This document shows, in pieces, positions 15,782-23,851 of a stretch of 41,463 nt of DNA. How positions within the stretch are numbered: position 1 is the first letter of the stretch; each line of letters opens with the position of its first letter. The notes beneath the pieces were generated by a model, which saw only the letters and a list, made by a program, of their open reading frames with translations, was not told where the DNA came from and did no database searches. Source of the DNA: Planctomyces sp. SH-PL62 (GTDB lineage Bacteria; Planctomycetota; Planctomycetia; Planctomycetales; Planctomycetaceae). Made by a program: the position numbers and the translations under genes. The stretch is taken from NCBI GenBank assembly GCA_945893075.1, contig CAMDDX010000019.1:1-41463 (forward strand), given 5' to 3'.

Positions 15782-17263
15782 TCACGCGATGATCTGGTGA
15801 ATCGGCTTGCCAAACTCAATCTCCAGCCGCTTGTGTCCCGGCACTTCGAGCGAGTGCGGGTTGAGGCCGAGTTGGGTCAACACTGTCGCGTGGATGTCGG
15901 TGACGTAGTGGCGGTGTTCGGCGGCGTGGAAGCCGATTTCGTCGGTCGCTCCGTGTGCGAGGCCTCCCTTCAGGCCGCCGCCGGCGAGCCAGCAGGAGAA
16001 GCCGTAGGGGTGATGGTCGCGGCCTTTCGAGCCTTCTTCGCCGGGAGTGCGGCCGAATTCGGTGGCCCAGACGACGATCGTTTCGTCGAGCAGGCCGCGC
16101 TGCTTGAGGTCACGCAGCAGGCCGCCGATCGGTTGATCGACCATCGGGCTGAGCTTGCCGTGGTTGTCCTTCAAGTTGGCGTGCGCGTCCCACGAGCCGC
16201 CACCTCCGCCGCCGTGATAAAGCTGCACGAAGCGGACGCCTCGCTCGACCAGTCGCCGCGCGAGCAGACAGGTTTCGCCAAACGGCTTCGTCACCGGATT
16301 GTTCAAGCCGTAGAGGTCACTGGTTGACGCGGTCTCGCCCGACAGCTTGAAGACTTCGGGGATCGACGTCTGCATGCGAAAGGCGAGTTCATACGATTTC
16401 ATCCGTGCTCGAACAGCCGTGTCTTCGGGATACTTCGCGGCCGACAAGCCGTTGAGTTCGCGGAGCAACTCGAACTCGGCGGCTTGTTCTTCTTGAAAGA
16501 CTTCCGGGCCGGGTGAGGCGTAGGGCAGGGGGAGGTTCGCGTCGAACTTCAGATGCACCGCGTTGTGCTCCGGGCCGAGATACGCCCCGTTCTGAGCACC
16601 CTTGCCGCCGCAACAGACTCCGGGCGGATCGCCGATCGCGACGAAGCTCGGCAGTTCGTCGTTGAGCGATCCCAAGCCGTAATGCGCCCATGAGCCGACG
16701 CTCGGATGATAGCCATCGAAGATGTGATGGCCGGTGTGCATCTCGTACTGCGCGGCGTGATCGTTGTCGGTACACCAGCACGAGCGGACGACGGCGATGT
16801 CGTCGATCATCGAACCAACATGCGGCCACCAATCGCTGACCTCGACGCCGCTCTCGCCGTGCGGCCGATAGCCAATCTGCATCGGATAAATTTTCGCCAT
16901 CAACTTGCGTGGCCCGCCCGCGAAGTCGCGGACGTTCTTCCGATAGAAGGGCGACTTGAGCACCGCATCGGCGGCCGGTGACTCTTCGATCGTCATCCCG
17001 GCGTATTTGTTGAGCGCTGGTTTTGGATCAAATGACTCGACGTGACTAACTCCTCCACCCATGAAGAGCCAAATCACGCTCTTGGCTTTCGGCTGCCGCT
17101 GCGGTTGTCCGTCGATGATTTCTTTCGCCGTGACGTCGTTCGCGCGAACGATGCCATCGCGATGCAGCATCGCACCCATCGCCAGGCCAGTGAAGCCAAG
17201 GCCGCAATCGGCCAGGAAGCTGCGTCGGGTTCGACCGCAGGGGAATTGATGAATTGATTTCAT
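15782..17263 (-). CDS. DUF1501 family protein with Tat signal
   Basis: A 493-residue exported protein of the DUF1501 family, common in planctomycetes and related to sulfatases/alkaline phosphatases in fold. The start MKSIHQFPCGRTRRSFLADC has a twin-arginine signal (RTRRSFLADCGLGF), so it is probably folded before export. Visible family segments are 'AKSVIWLFMGGGVSHVESFD', 'PHVGSMIDDIAVVRSCWCTD', 'HIFDGYHPSVGSWAHYGLGS', 'RFVQLYHGGGGGGSWDAHAN' and 'IVVWATEFGRTPGEEGSKGR', followed by 'DHHPYGFSCWLAGGGLKGG'. These carry the His/Asp residues expected at the metal site. It follows the PSD1 gene in the same direction. DUF1501 genes routinely accompany PSD1-type genes, which suggests a joint role, but substrates are unknown. 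Confidence 0.92.
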   Translation of the reverse strand: MKSIHQFPCGRTRRSFLADCGLGFTGLAMGAMLHRDGIVRANDVTAKEIIDGQPQRQPKAKSVIWLFMGGGVSHVESFDPKPALNKYAGMTIEESPAADAVLKSPFYRKNVRDFAGGPRKLMAKIYPMQIGYRPHGESGVEVSDWWPHVGSMIDDIAVVRSCWCTDNDHAAQYEMHTGHHIFDGYHPSVGSWAHYGLGSLNDELPSFVAIGDPPGVCCGGKGAQNGAYLGPEHNAVHLKFDANLPLPYASPGPEVFQEEQAAEFELLRELNGLSAAKYPEDTAVRARMKSYELAFRMQTSIPEVFKLSGETASTSDLYGLNNPVTKPFGETCLLARRLVERGVRFVQLYHGGGGGGSWDAHANLKDNHGKLSPMVDQPIGGLLRDLKQRGLLDETIVVWATEFGRTPGEEGSKGRDHHPYGFSCWLAGGGLKGGLAHGATDEIGFHAAEHRHYVTDIHATVLTQLGLNPHSLEVPGHKRLEIEFGKPIHQIIA

Positions 17264-17295
17264 CGAGGGACTCCAGCGCGTGATCAAAAGGATGG

Positions 17296-17364
17296 AGGAT
17301 GGCCGCCCCCGGCCGTCTGTGTTCAAGAACGAAACCAAGCAGAACGGCCGGGGGCGGCCATCCT
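17296..17364. repeat. Nested palindrome between PSD1 and DUF1501 genes
   Basis: The 21-base arms 17296-17316 and 17344-17364 are perfect inverse complements (AGGATGGCCGCCCCCGGCCG at the left edge). Each arm has an internal GGCCG/CGGCC hairpin. It lies in the 119-base gap between two genes read in the same direction. Confidence 0.88.
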
Positions 17365-17382
17365 ACTTTTGTGCAAACCGAA

Positions 17383-20300
17383 TCATCGTATCGTGACGAA
17401 CTCGTGATAGTTCAAGAGCACGTGGACCAAGTTCTCTCTCGCTCGCTGTCTCGGATCAGCGGATGGCGGGACTGTGCTGTTCAGGCCGGTCGGCGTGCGT
17501 GTCAGTTTGGTGGGATCGGCCAAAGCAGCGGCTTGGCGTTGCAGAAACGTCTCGGTCTTGCCGAGTTCATCCGGTTGTGGAGATCGTGACAGGACTCGCT
17601 CAAAGGCCGCGCGGATGAAGTCGGCATCGCTGGTTGGCGCGGTGCCGGTCGAGGCTTGCGACAGCTCGCGGGCGAGTAATCGCGATTGCGTCAGGGCGAG
17701 ATGGGAGTTGACCAGCGACAGCGCTTGCTGAGGCATGATGCTGTCGGTTCGCTCGAAGCATTCGGCGGCGGAGGGGCCGTCGAAGAGTTCCAGCATCGTG
17801 GCTTGATCATCGGGCGTGATGCGGATGTAGAGGCTGCGACGCGGCGTTATATCGGCGACGGCGGGGTCGAGTTCCGGGCCGTTGAAGGATCGGTCGAGTC
17901 CGTTGGTTATCGACCAAAGTGTGTCACGCACGACTTCGGCTTCCATGCGGCGGACGTTGGCTCGCCAGTAGAAGCGGTTGTCGGGGTCGAGTTTCGCGTT
18001 CTGCAAACTAACCCGACGCGCAAGCGATGGATCGAGATCAGTTGTCGCTTGGCCTTCGATGCTTCGCTCTCGCGTCGGGTGATTATTCCCGATGCCTCGC
18101 TCGCGCGTCGGGTTGGTGTCGGACGACGCTCGGCGATAATTCGCGCTGGTGACGATCAGGCGATGCAAGTGCTTCAGACTCCAGCCGGATTCCATGAACT
18201 CGGTGGCGAGCCAATCGAGCAGGGCAGGGTGGGTCGGTGATTTTCCGTTGAGCCCGAAGTTGGCGACGCTCGGCACGAGTGCTGAGCCGAAGTGGCGTTT
18301 CCAAACATGATTGACGGCGACTCGCGCGGTCAGCGGGTTGTCTTTATGGGTCAACCAATTCGCCAGCGCGAGTCGTCGGCCAGAGCTGGTGTTTGGGTAC
18401 GTCGGACCGAGTGGCGTGTAGGTCGTGTCCTCTTTCGCGGCGTTGGTATTTGCGGCTTCGGCTGCGGCGCGAGCAGCGGTGAGTTTGGTCTCGGCGGCTT
18501 TGCGGGCTTCTTCGGTTTTGGGGTTTGAGATTTGAGATTTCAAAATTGAGATTTCAAATTGGACGTTGCCGAGTTGTTGTTCGGCACGCAGCGCTTCGAC
18601 TTCCGCTTTCACGAGCGTGGCGAGTCGTTCGGCGCGGCTGGCCGTCGTAGACCGGACGCCTACGTCCGGTCTCTCGGACGTAGGCGTCCGAGCTACATGC
18701 TTCTCGACCTCGGCGGCGACTCGCGCTTCGATGGCGGCGGCTTCCGCGCGAGCGACTTCGATGGTTTTCGCCGCGAGCTTGGCTTCGGATTCGGCCGTTC
18801 GCAAGGCGAGCCGAAACTCTTCGACGCTTGCCTCAAACGGCACGATCTTCAAGGAATGGAACTCAGCAACTCCGGCGTGACACCACAGCGCAAAGCGGCC
18901 AGCTTGGCGAGGCGTCGGCATCGAGTAGGTCAGCTTCAGTTCGCCGTTGAGCCAGATCTTCAACTCTTGGCCGCGAGCGGTGATCTCCAGCGTCGTGTCT
19001 TCGTTGATCTTCACGGTTGCTGGGACGATACCGGCACCGGGATAAACCTCGGCTCCGTTGCGGCGGTGAAAGGCTTGCACCGTTGAGTTGCCGGTGCCCA
19101 GCGCGGTGTAGACGGCTTGAGCGTCTTTGAGTTCGACCATGTCGAAGAACAGACCGACGGAGCCGATCGAGCCGCCGGTCAGCGTGCGGTATTTCAATGT
19201 TGCTTTGAAGTCGTGCGGATGATTCGTCAGCGTCGTGATCGTCACGAAGTGGCCGGGCGTTTTCAGCTTGAGCTTCTGGTCCTCGAAGACCCAATCGCCG
19301 CTGAGGATTTTCCAAACGTCTTTGTTGTGTGTCGCGAAGTTCTCGTCGAGAAACGGAGTGGTCGCATTCGCCGGTCCATTTTCTGCGGGCCGCGGTAGGG
19401 CTGATGCTAGTTTCTTCTTTGCGGCTTCGACGGCGGCTTGCTTCTTGACGACATCCGCTTCCGCATGCGTGATGGCGGCCTTCGCGTTGTCGATCAACTC
19501 ATGTCGGCGGTCGGCGCGAAGGTCGGGGTAGAACGCTTCGAGCGGCAACTTGATTGGCTCGATCGGTGAGAGCGGCAGATTCAAAACGCTCGGCACACCG
19601 GGGGCGAGCGGTTTGTCGGTCACGGGATTCTTTTCGTTGCCGCGATCCAAGAGATACGTCGGCACCGCGAGGTCGGCGTCGAAAATCACATCGTCGCCCT
19701 CTTTCAGCTTGTTGCCGGGAGGAGCTCCCGCTGGCCACTGACCGGTGATGAGCTCTGTCTTGCCGACGAGTTGATCGGTGCGGACGTTGAGCGGTTCGAA
19801 GAACGCTCGCAGACGAAAGTATTCCTCTTGAGCCAGCGGGTCGTACTTGTGGTCGTGGCAGCGGCAGCACTTGAACGTCAGGCCGAGGAACGCGGCGCTG
19901 GTGAACTCGACGGTGTCGTGCAGCCAGACGTTGCGATTGAAGACGTAATAGTTGCGGCCTAGGAATCCGGTGGCTCGGCCGATGTCGCGGTCGCCGGGAG
20001 CGATCTCATCCGCCGCAAGCATCTCGACGATCATCCGGTCATAGCCTTTGTTGGCCGCGAGCGATTCGATGATCCAATCACGCCAGCGCCAGATGTGTCG
20101 GCGCGAGTTACGAAGTTCGTTGCCGCCGCGGCTGCCGTACCAATCGCTGTACCGCCAGATGTCCATCCAATGCCGAGCCCAGCGCCGCGCGTGCTCCGGA
20201 GATTCGAGCAGGCGGTCCACGACTCGTTCGTAGGCGTCGGGTTCGTTGTCGTTGAGGAAGTCGTGCAGCTCATCGGAGGTCGGAGGAAGGCCGATGAGGT

Positions 20301-20964
20301 CGATGAAGACTCGACGCAGCAACGTTGATTTGTCGGCTTCGGGCAGGGGAGTCAGGCCGCGCGTAACTTGTTCGGCGGCGATGAAGGCATCAATCGGATT
20401 TGAGATTTGAGATTTGAGATTTGAAATCTCTGATGGCGTTCGTGGCGGTGTCGCTCGTTGCGGTTTGCGAAAGGCCCAGTGGTCGCGTGGGTCGGCGACC
20501 GGTTCGTAAGCGGGCGCTTTCACGCCGGCGTCGATCCAGCGGCGGAGCAAGTCGAGTTGCTCCGGCTTGAGCGGTTCCCCTTCGATGGGCATCTTCGTGC
20601 GACCGTTCGCGCCGAGGATCGCTTCGATCAACACGCTCTTCGTGCTGTCGCCGGCAATGATGGCCGGGCCACTGTCACCCCCTTTCATTGCCAGCTTCGC
20701 GGTGTCGAGCCGCAAGTTGCCCTTCTGTCGCAGGCTGCCGTGACATGCGACGCACTTGGCTGTGAGCAACGGCTTCACGTCTTTGAGATAATCCACCGGT
20801 GCATTCGGCGACTCGGCGGCGTGGAGCGTCGCGGTGATCAATGTCAGCAGCGTGCCACACACGAGTACGACGCGCCGGCGCGGATGTCTCGTGTTCGATC
20901 CCGCGCTGTCATGTTGTGCGAGTAAGACTCGGCGCGTCGCTGAGAGGCAGAGACTTTGACGCAT
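17383..20964 (-). CDS. PSD1-type protein: cytochrome-like PSCyt1, DUF1549, LamG-like and DUF1553 domains
   Basis: A large exported protein of 1193 residues typical of planctomycetes. After a hydrophobic signal segment (RRVVLVCGTLLTLITATL) comes a planctomycete cytochrome C-like domain with the haem-type motif CVACH near residue 71. DUF1549 (PSCyt2) follows from about 190, a concanavalin/LamG-like domain from about 533 to 708 (PFLDENFATHNKDVWKILSG), a helical Ala/Glu-rich linker, and DUF1553 (PSD1) from about 850 (TSSGRRLALANWLTHKDNPL). It precedes the DUF1501 gene, a pairing usual in this phylum. Three kinds of repeat are read in frame: GATTTGA runs giving ISNLKSQISN and ISILKSQISN, a palindrome giving ARTPTSERPDVGVRST (756-772), and an NPTRERG-encoding palindrome (about 949-985). 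These lie between domains or in loops, so the protein is probably still functional. Confidence 0.93.
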   Translation of the reverse strand: MRQSLCLSATRRVLLAQHDSAGSNTRHPRRRVVLVCGTLLTLITATLHAAESPNAPVDYLKDVKPLLTAKCVACHGSLRQKGNLRLDTAKLAMKGGDSGPAIIAGDSTKSVLIEAILGANGRTKMPIEGEPLKPEQLDLLRRWIDAGVKAPAYEPVADPRDHWAFRKPQRATPPRTPSEISNLKSQISNPIDAFIAAEQVTRGLTPLPEADKSTLLRRVFIDLIGLPPTSDELHDFLNDNEPDAYERVVDRLLESPEHARRWARHWMDIWRYSDWYGSRGGNELRNSRRHIWRWRDWIIESLAANKGYDRMIVEMLAADEIAPGDRDIGRATGFLGRNYYVFNRNVWLHDTVEFTSAAFLGLTFKCCRCHDHKYDPLAQEEYFRLRAFFEPLNVRTDQLVGKTELITGQWPAGAPPGNKLKEGDDVIFDADLAVPTYLLDRGNEKNPVTDKPLAPGVPSVLNLPLSPIEPIKLPLEAFYPDLRADRRHELIDNAKAAITHAEADVVKKQAAVEAAKKKLASALPRPAENGPANATTPFLDENFATHNKDVWKILSGDWVFEDQKLKLKTPGHFVTITTLTNHPHDFKATLKYRTLTGGSIGSVGLFFDMVELKDAQAVYTALGTGNSTVQAFHRRNGAEVYPGAGIVPATVKINEDTTLEITARGQELKIWLNGELKLTYSMPTPRQAGRFALWCHAGVAEFHSLKIVPFEASVEEFRLALRTAESEAKLAAKTIEVARAEAAAIEARVAAEVEKHVARTPTSERPDVGVRSTTASRAERLATLVKAEVEALRAEQQLGNVQFEISILKSQISNPKTEEARKAAETKLTAARAAAEAANTNAAKEDTTYTPLGPTYPNTSSGRRLALANWLTHKDNPLTARVAVNHVWKRHFGSALVPSVANFGLNGKSPTHPALLDWLATEFMESGWSLKHLHRLIVTSANYRRASSDTNPTRERGIGNNHPTRERSIEGQATTDLDPSLARRVSLQNAKLDPDNRFYWRANVRRMEAEVVRDTLWSITNGLDRSFNGPELDPAVADITPRRSLYIRITPDDQATMLELFDGPSAAECFERTDSIMPQQALSLVNSHLALTQSRLLARELSQASTGTAPTSDADFIRAAFERVLSRSPQPDELGKTETFLQRQAAALADPTKLTRTPTGLNSTVPPSADPRQRARENLVHVLLNYHEFVTIR
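18009..18117. repeat. Three-arm palindromic repeat inside PSD1 (NPTRERG family)
   Basis: One forward arm (TAACCCGACGCGCAAGCGATGG at about 18009-18030) is matched by two inverted arms nearby, ending in CTCGCGTCGGGTG at about 18082 and CTCGCGCGTCGGGTTG at about 18117. On the gene's strand the elements encode NPTRERGIG, HPTRERSIEG and DPSLARRVSL. The palindrome at 30193-30282 belongs to the same family (AACCCGATGCGTGAGCGAGG). Confidence 0.75.
18522..18559. repeat. GATTTGA-type repeat inside PSD1 (encodes ISILKSQISN)
   Basis: Tandem TTGAGAT units with an inverted ATTTCAAAAT run in frame through the linker of the PSD1 gene. The same sequence type, translated similarly, occurs at 20397-20431. Confidence 0.65.
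18647..18696. repeat. Nested palindrome inside PSD1 (RTPTS...PDVGVR family, copy 1)
   Basis: Arms 18647-18668 and 18675-18696 pair at 20 of 22 positions. The edges are GTAG and CTAC, and each arm holds an internal CGGACG/CGTCCG hairpin. On the minus strand it is read in frame as ARTPTSERPDVGVRST. A second copy, in another gene and on the other strand, lies at 30988-31051. Confidence 0.88.
20397..20431. repeat. GATTTGA tandem repeat inside PSD1 (encodes ISNLKSQISN)
   Basis: About four tandem units of TTTGAGA/GATTTGA end in GAAATCTC. It is read in frame just before the DUF1549 domain. Similar runs lie at 18522 and 13153. Confidence 0.65.
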
Positions 20965-21042
20965 GAACGGACCTCGGCGGGAAGAGGGCGGCGGGATCGT
21001 GGTCGATCAACCGCAGCATGTTGCCGCCGCGAGGGCCATACC

Positions 21043-22035
21043 TCAAGCGCATTCGTGGCTGACCCGCCGCGGCGGGCCAGCGTCCGAACCGACGCTGGCA
21101 GCGTCGGCCACGGCGGACGGTGTCGCGACGGTGGACATGACCTGATCGAGTTGCTGTCCCGCTCGGCTCGGTTCGTGCCACACGCAGTTGCGGCCGGCCT
21201 GCTTGGCCGCGTACAGAGCTTGGTCGCCCCGTTTGACGAAAGCGGTGATGGTTTCTCCCGGCCGTAACTCGACGGCTCCCAAACTGGTGGTGACGTGCAG
21301 TTCGATATCGCCGATGTCGCAACGGAGAACTTCGATCGCGGCGCGAGCACGTTCAGCGACTCGGAGCGCGTCCGCCAGTTTGGTGCGCGGCAGCAGAATG
21401 GCGAACTCTTCGCCTCCATATCGGCAGACGATGTCGGTCGACCGCGTGGCCAACTCGAACGCCGCTGCGACTCGCTGCAGCATGATGTCGCCCACTTGAT
21501 GGCCGTGGTAATCGTTGAAGAGCTTGAAGTGATCGATGTCCGCCATCAGCAGGCAGAGATCGGTGGGTCGCCGCTCGTGGATCGCGAACAGACGGTGGAT
21601 CTGCTCGTCAAACGCGCGGCGATTCGACACGCCGGTCAGCGTGTCCGTCCGAGCCTCCTCCATGTACGACTCAAGCTGATGCTGCTTGACGTCCATCCGG
21701 ACCTGCGCGTCGGTCAGCTCGCCATGCAACTGCGCGTTGGCTTCCACGAGCTGCTTGACCGCTTGCAACACCGCTTTGGGATCGGTCGGCAGGCTCTCCG
21801 CCATGTTGAGATTGATGGCCGTTAAGTTCAGCGAGTGCTGGTCCACCTTCTCGTCCACGTTGGACGCGATGCCTTGGACGTTCTGCATGAACTCGGTCAG
21901 TTCTTTGCGTTCGAGTTCCTGACTGAGCTTGTGGTCCTCGCGTTCGGCGGTCATTTGCCGGTGATTGAACAACACCGCTGCCATGTAGCCGATGGCGGCA
22001 CTCAACGCAGCAATAACGAACGCTAAACCGACCAT
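21043..22035 (-). CDS. Membrane-anchored GGDEF diguanylate cyclase
   Basis: Predicted to make cyclic di-GMP from two GTP. The N-terminal membrane helix (MVGLAFVIAALSAAIGYMAA) is followed by a charged helical signalling region (about residues 30-150) and the GGDEF domain. The active-site loop is intact (CRYGGEEFAILLP). An RxxD product-inhibition site (RSTD) lies exactly five residues before GGEEF, so feedback by c-di-GMP is likely. The substrate-binding segment 'DIDHFKLFNDYHGHQVGD' is canonical. The start is uncertain: the open frame reaches 22200, and 'DSLFGLPWKTLI' just upstream looks conserved, but that extension runs into the palindrome at 22152-22221; a non-ATG start between the two is possible. 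No EAL or receiver domain is attached. Confidence 0.9.
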   Translation of the reverse strand: MVGLAFVIAALSAAIGYMAAVLFNHRQMTAEREDHKLSQELERKELTEFMQNVQGIASNVDEKVDQHSLNLTAINLNMAESLPTDPKAVLQAVKQLVEANAQLHGELTDAQVRMDVKQHQLESYMEEARTDTLTGVSNRRAFDEQIHRLFAIHERRPTDLCLLMADIDHFKLFNDYHGHQVGDIMLQRVAAAFELATRSTDIVCRYGGEEFAILLPRTKLADALRVAERARAAIEVLRCDIGDIELHVTTSLGAVELRPGETITAFVKRGDQALYAAKQAGRNCVWHEPSRAGQQLDQVMSTVATPSAVADAASVGSDAGPPRRVSHECA

Positions 22036-22151
22036 GATCAACGTCTTCCAAGGCAGCCCGAACAGAGAGTCCAGAGATAGCTCCGCAACCTTAGTTCGCG
22101 AATTCGAGCAGTCAAACGGAATCCCCGGTGTCTCTGGAAGCCAATTCAAAA

Positions 22152-22221
22152 CCGTACCACGACCGTTAGGGAGTGGCCCGCTACGTCGATAACAGGCCAC
22201 TCCCTAACGGTCGTGGTACGG
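22152..22221. repeat. 27-bp-arm palindrome upstream of the GGDEF gene (family A, copy 2)
   Basis: Arms 22152-22178 and 22195-22221 are perfect inverse complements. Each arm differs from the copy at 10423-10490 at three positions (G to A, C to T, C to T), and the partner arm carries the matching changes, so pairing is fully kept. It lies between the GGDEF gene and the upstream HExxH gene. Confidence 0.93.
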
Positions 22222-22319
22222 CAAACTTCTCTGCCTTCACTGTTTTGAAACAGCTTCTGGAGTTCGAGGACATGCGGCCGTTCGTCAGTAGTTCATGCGA
22301 GCGGGGCGACTCTGGACGT

Positions 22320-23150
22320 TCAACGGCCCGCGGGGTCGCGAGCCAGAAACGGTAGCTCCGCCTGCTGGTACTCCGCCGTCTCCAGCAGATCGAGCACCTG
22401 TTCGATGAAGGGGAACTTCGTCTCGGCGAGATTTTCCTTCGTATAGAGATTCGCAAAGAAGGCGGCTCGATTGGGAACCGCTTGTGCTCCGTGAGCGCCG
22501 ATCTTGTCGAGCTTCTGATTGTTTTGCCGCATCAACTCCACGATGGCTTGGCGGCGTCGGACAACCTCTTCATCAACCAGCTTGTTGAGCACATCGTTCG
22601 ACGGCGTCTCCTTTGGCTCCAACGTCCGCTCGATCACCGGCAAGTGTTCGAGCAAATGCCTGAGCAGCAGCATCGCGCGCGGATCGAGGCTCACGGCAAT
22701 GTGATCGAACTCGTGCCGCAAGATGCGGCTGCTCCAGATGTCGGGCGACTCGAACGTGCTCGGCAAGCGAATGAGATGCGTCAGCTCAATCTTCGGCTCC
22801 AATTTGGTGATGTTGAGCTTCACGTTCCAACGTCCGCTCTGGCGTGTCTTCGTCAGGTCGTACTTGAACGAGGACTTAATCTGAACGTGGAAGTCCGCCC
22901 AACCGCGCGACGCCCTGACGAACTCCGGATCGGAGTCGTAAACGACCTCGACCTTGCCACGATCAATGAGCCGCTGCAGTTCCTGAAGAATTCCGTCTCG
23001 CGGAATCGGCTGGTGAGTCTCCGATTTGGAGAGTGCGTTTGTTGTTGCCGGCTTTGTCTGCGCGGGTATTTGAGCAGCGCACAGCATCCACATCGCGACC
23101 GCCAACGCAGACCGGTGAACGGGGCAGGGGAGCGGCAGCCAGTGCGACAC
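22320..23150 (-). CDS. Secreted HExxH protein, putative Zn-dependent protease
   Basis: A 276-residue exported protein beginning at GTG, with a signal peptide (HRSALAVAMWMLCAAQIPAQ). The motif HEFDH in 'SRILRHEFDHIAVSLDPRAM' fits the HExxH zinc-binding signature of metalloproteases. Before it are beta-rich segments (WADFHVQIKSSFKYDLTKTR; WNVKLNITKLEPKIELTHLI) that recall DUF922-type secreted proteases; after it comes a helical region. The third zinc ligand cannot be placed. Its start overlaps the end of the Uma2 gene by three bases of spacing (TGA, GCC, GTG), so translation is coupled. The activity is inferred from one short motif and remains uncertain. Confidence 0.6.
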   Translation of the reverse strand: MSHWLPLPCPVHRSALAVAMWMLCAAQIPAQTKPATTNALSKSETHQPIPRDGILQELQRLIDRGKVEVVYDSDPEFVRASRGWADFHVQIKSSFKYDLTKTRQSGRWNVKLNITKLEPKIELTHLIRLPSTFESPDIWSSRILRHEFDHIAVSLDPRAMLLLRHLLEHLPVIERTLEPKETPSNDVLNKLVDEEVVRRRQAIVELMRQNNQKLDKIGAHGAQAVPNRAAFFANLYTKENLAETKFPFIEQVLDLLETAEYQQAELPFLARDPAGR

Positions 23151-23153
23151 GGC

Positions 23154-23804
23154 TCACCCCAAAATGTTTTGCAGCGTCCGCAGGTTTTCCGCGACATCGA
23201 ACAGCGAACGGATCGGAATCCGAAAGCTCGGAACTGCGTGACTCAGACTCTCGCCCGTGCCGGATTTCAGACGCAGGTCGTAGCCGTCCGGCGTGATGAC
23301 GTATTGCTCCAACACTTCACTGCGCGGGTCGATGATCCAGTACTCGGCGACGCCATGAGCCTCGTAGTCGCGAAACTTGATGCCCCGATCACGCTTCTCG
23401 GTACTGTCGGACAAGACTTCGCAGATGAAATCCGGCACGGGAAACAATCCCGTATCGAGATCAATCGTCGCGGACTTGTCGGGACCGTAGAAGGCGACGT
23501 CAGGCTCGTAATCGTTGCGGGGGAATCCGCAGAGAAACTTTCCAGTGACGACGTGTCCGAGACGATTCTTCGTGACAAACGTGTCCAGCAAATTGCGAAG
23601 ACGGCCATTGCATCTAAGTTCGCGATTCAATGTCGGAGAGCGAACGACCACCCGCCCGTTGATGAACTCTGCACTCCAATCGGGTTGGACTTCATCGCGG
23701 AACTGCTCGCGGAGTTCGCGTTCGGTATCGAGACGCTCAAACAGCGTCGCAACCGTTTGCAGCAGCGTCGGCTCTTCCAGCAGTTGTTCTAGCAGTGTCG
23801 TCAT
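23154..23804 (-). CDS. Uma2 family (DUF820) PD-(D/E)XK nuclease-like protein
   Basis: A 216-residue protein of the Uma2 family, which has the restriction-endonuclease fold and is greatly expanded in cyanobacteria and planctomycetes; its biological role is unknown. Core residues are visible: the glutamate in 'WSAEFINGRVVVRSPTLNRE', the aspartate in 'NDYEPDVAFYGPDKSATIDL', the glutamate-valine motif in 'PVPDFICEVLSDSTEKRDRG', followed by 'IKFRDYEAHGVAEYWIIDPR'. These give a complete PD-(D/E)XK-type set. It lies between the AAA+ ATPase gene (47 bases upstream) and the HExxH gene, which it overlaps in coupling. Confidence 0.9.
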   Translation of the reverse strand: MTTLLEQLLEEPTLLQTVATLFERLDTERELREQFRDEVQPDWSAEFINGRVVVRSPTLNRELRCNGRLRNLLDTFVTKNRLGHVVTGKFLCGFPRNDYEPDVAFYGPDKSATIDLDTGLFPVPDFICEVLSDSTEKRDRGIKFRDYEAHGVAEYWIIDPRSEVLEQYVITPDGYDLRLKSGTGESLSHAVPSFRIPIRSLFDVAENLRTLQNILG

Positions 23805-23851
23805 AGCGAGCGGATTCTATGGCTGGGCCGATGGAGCAACAATCGGACAAA

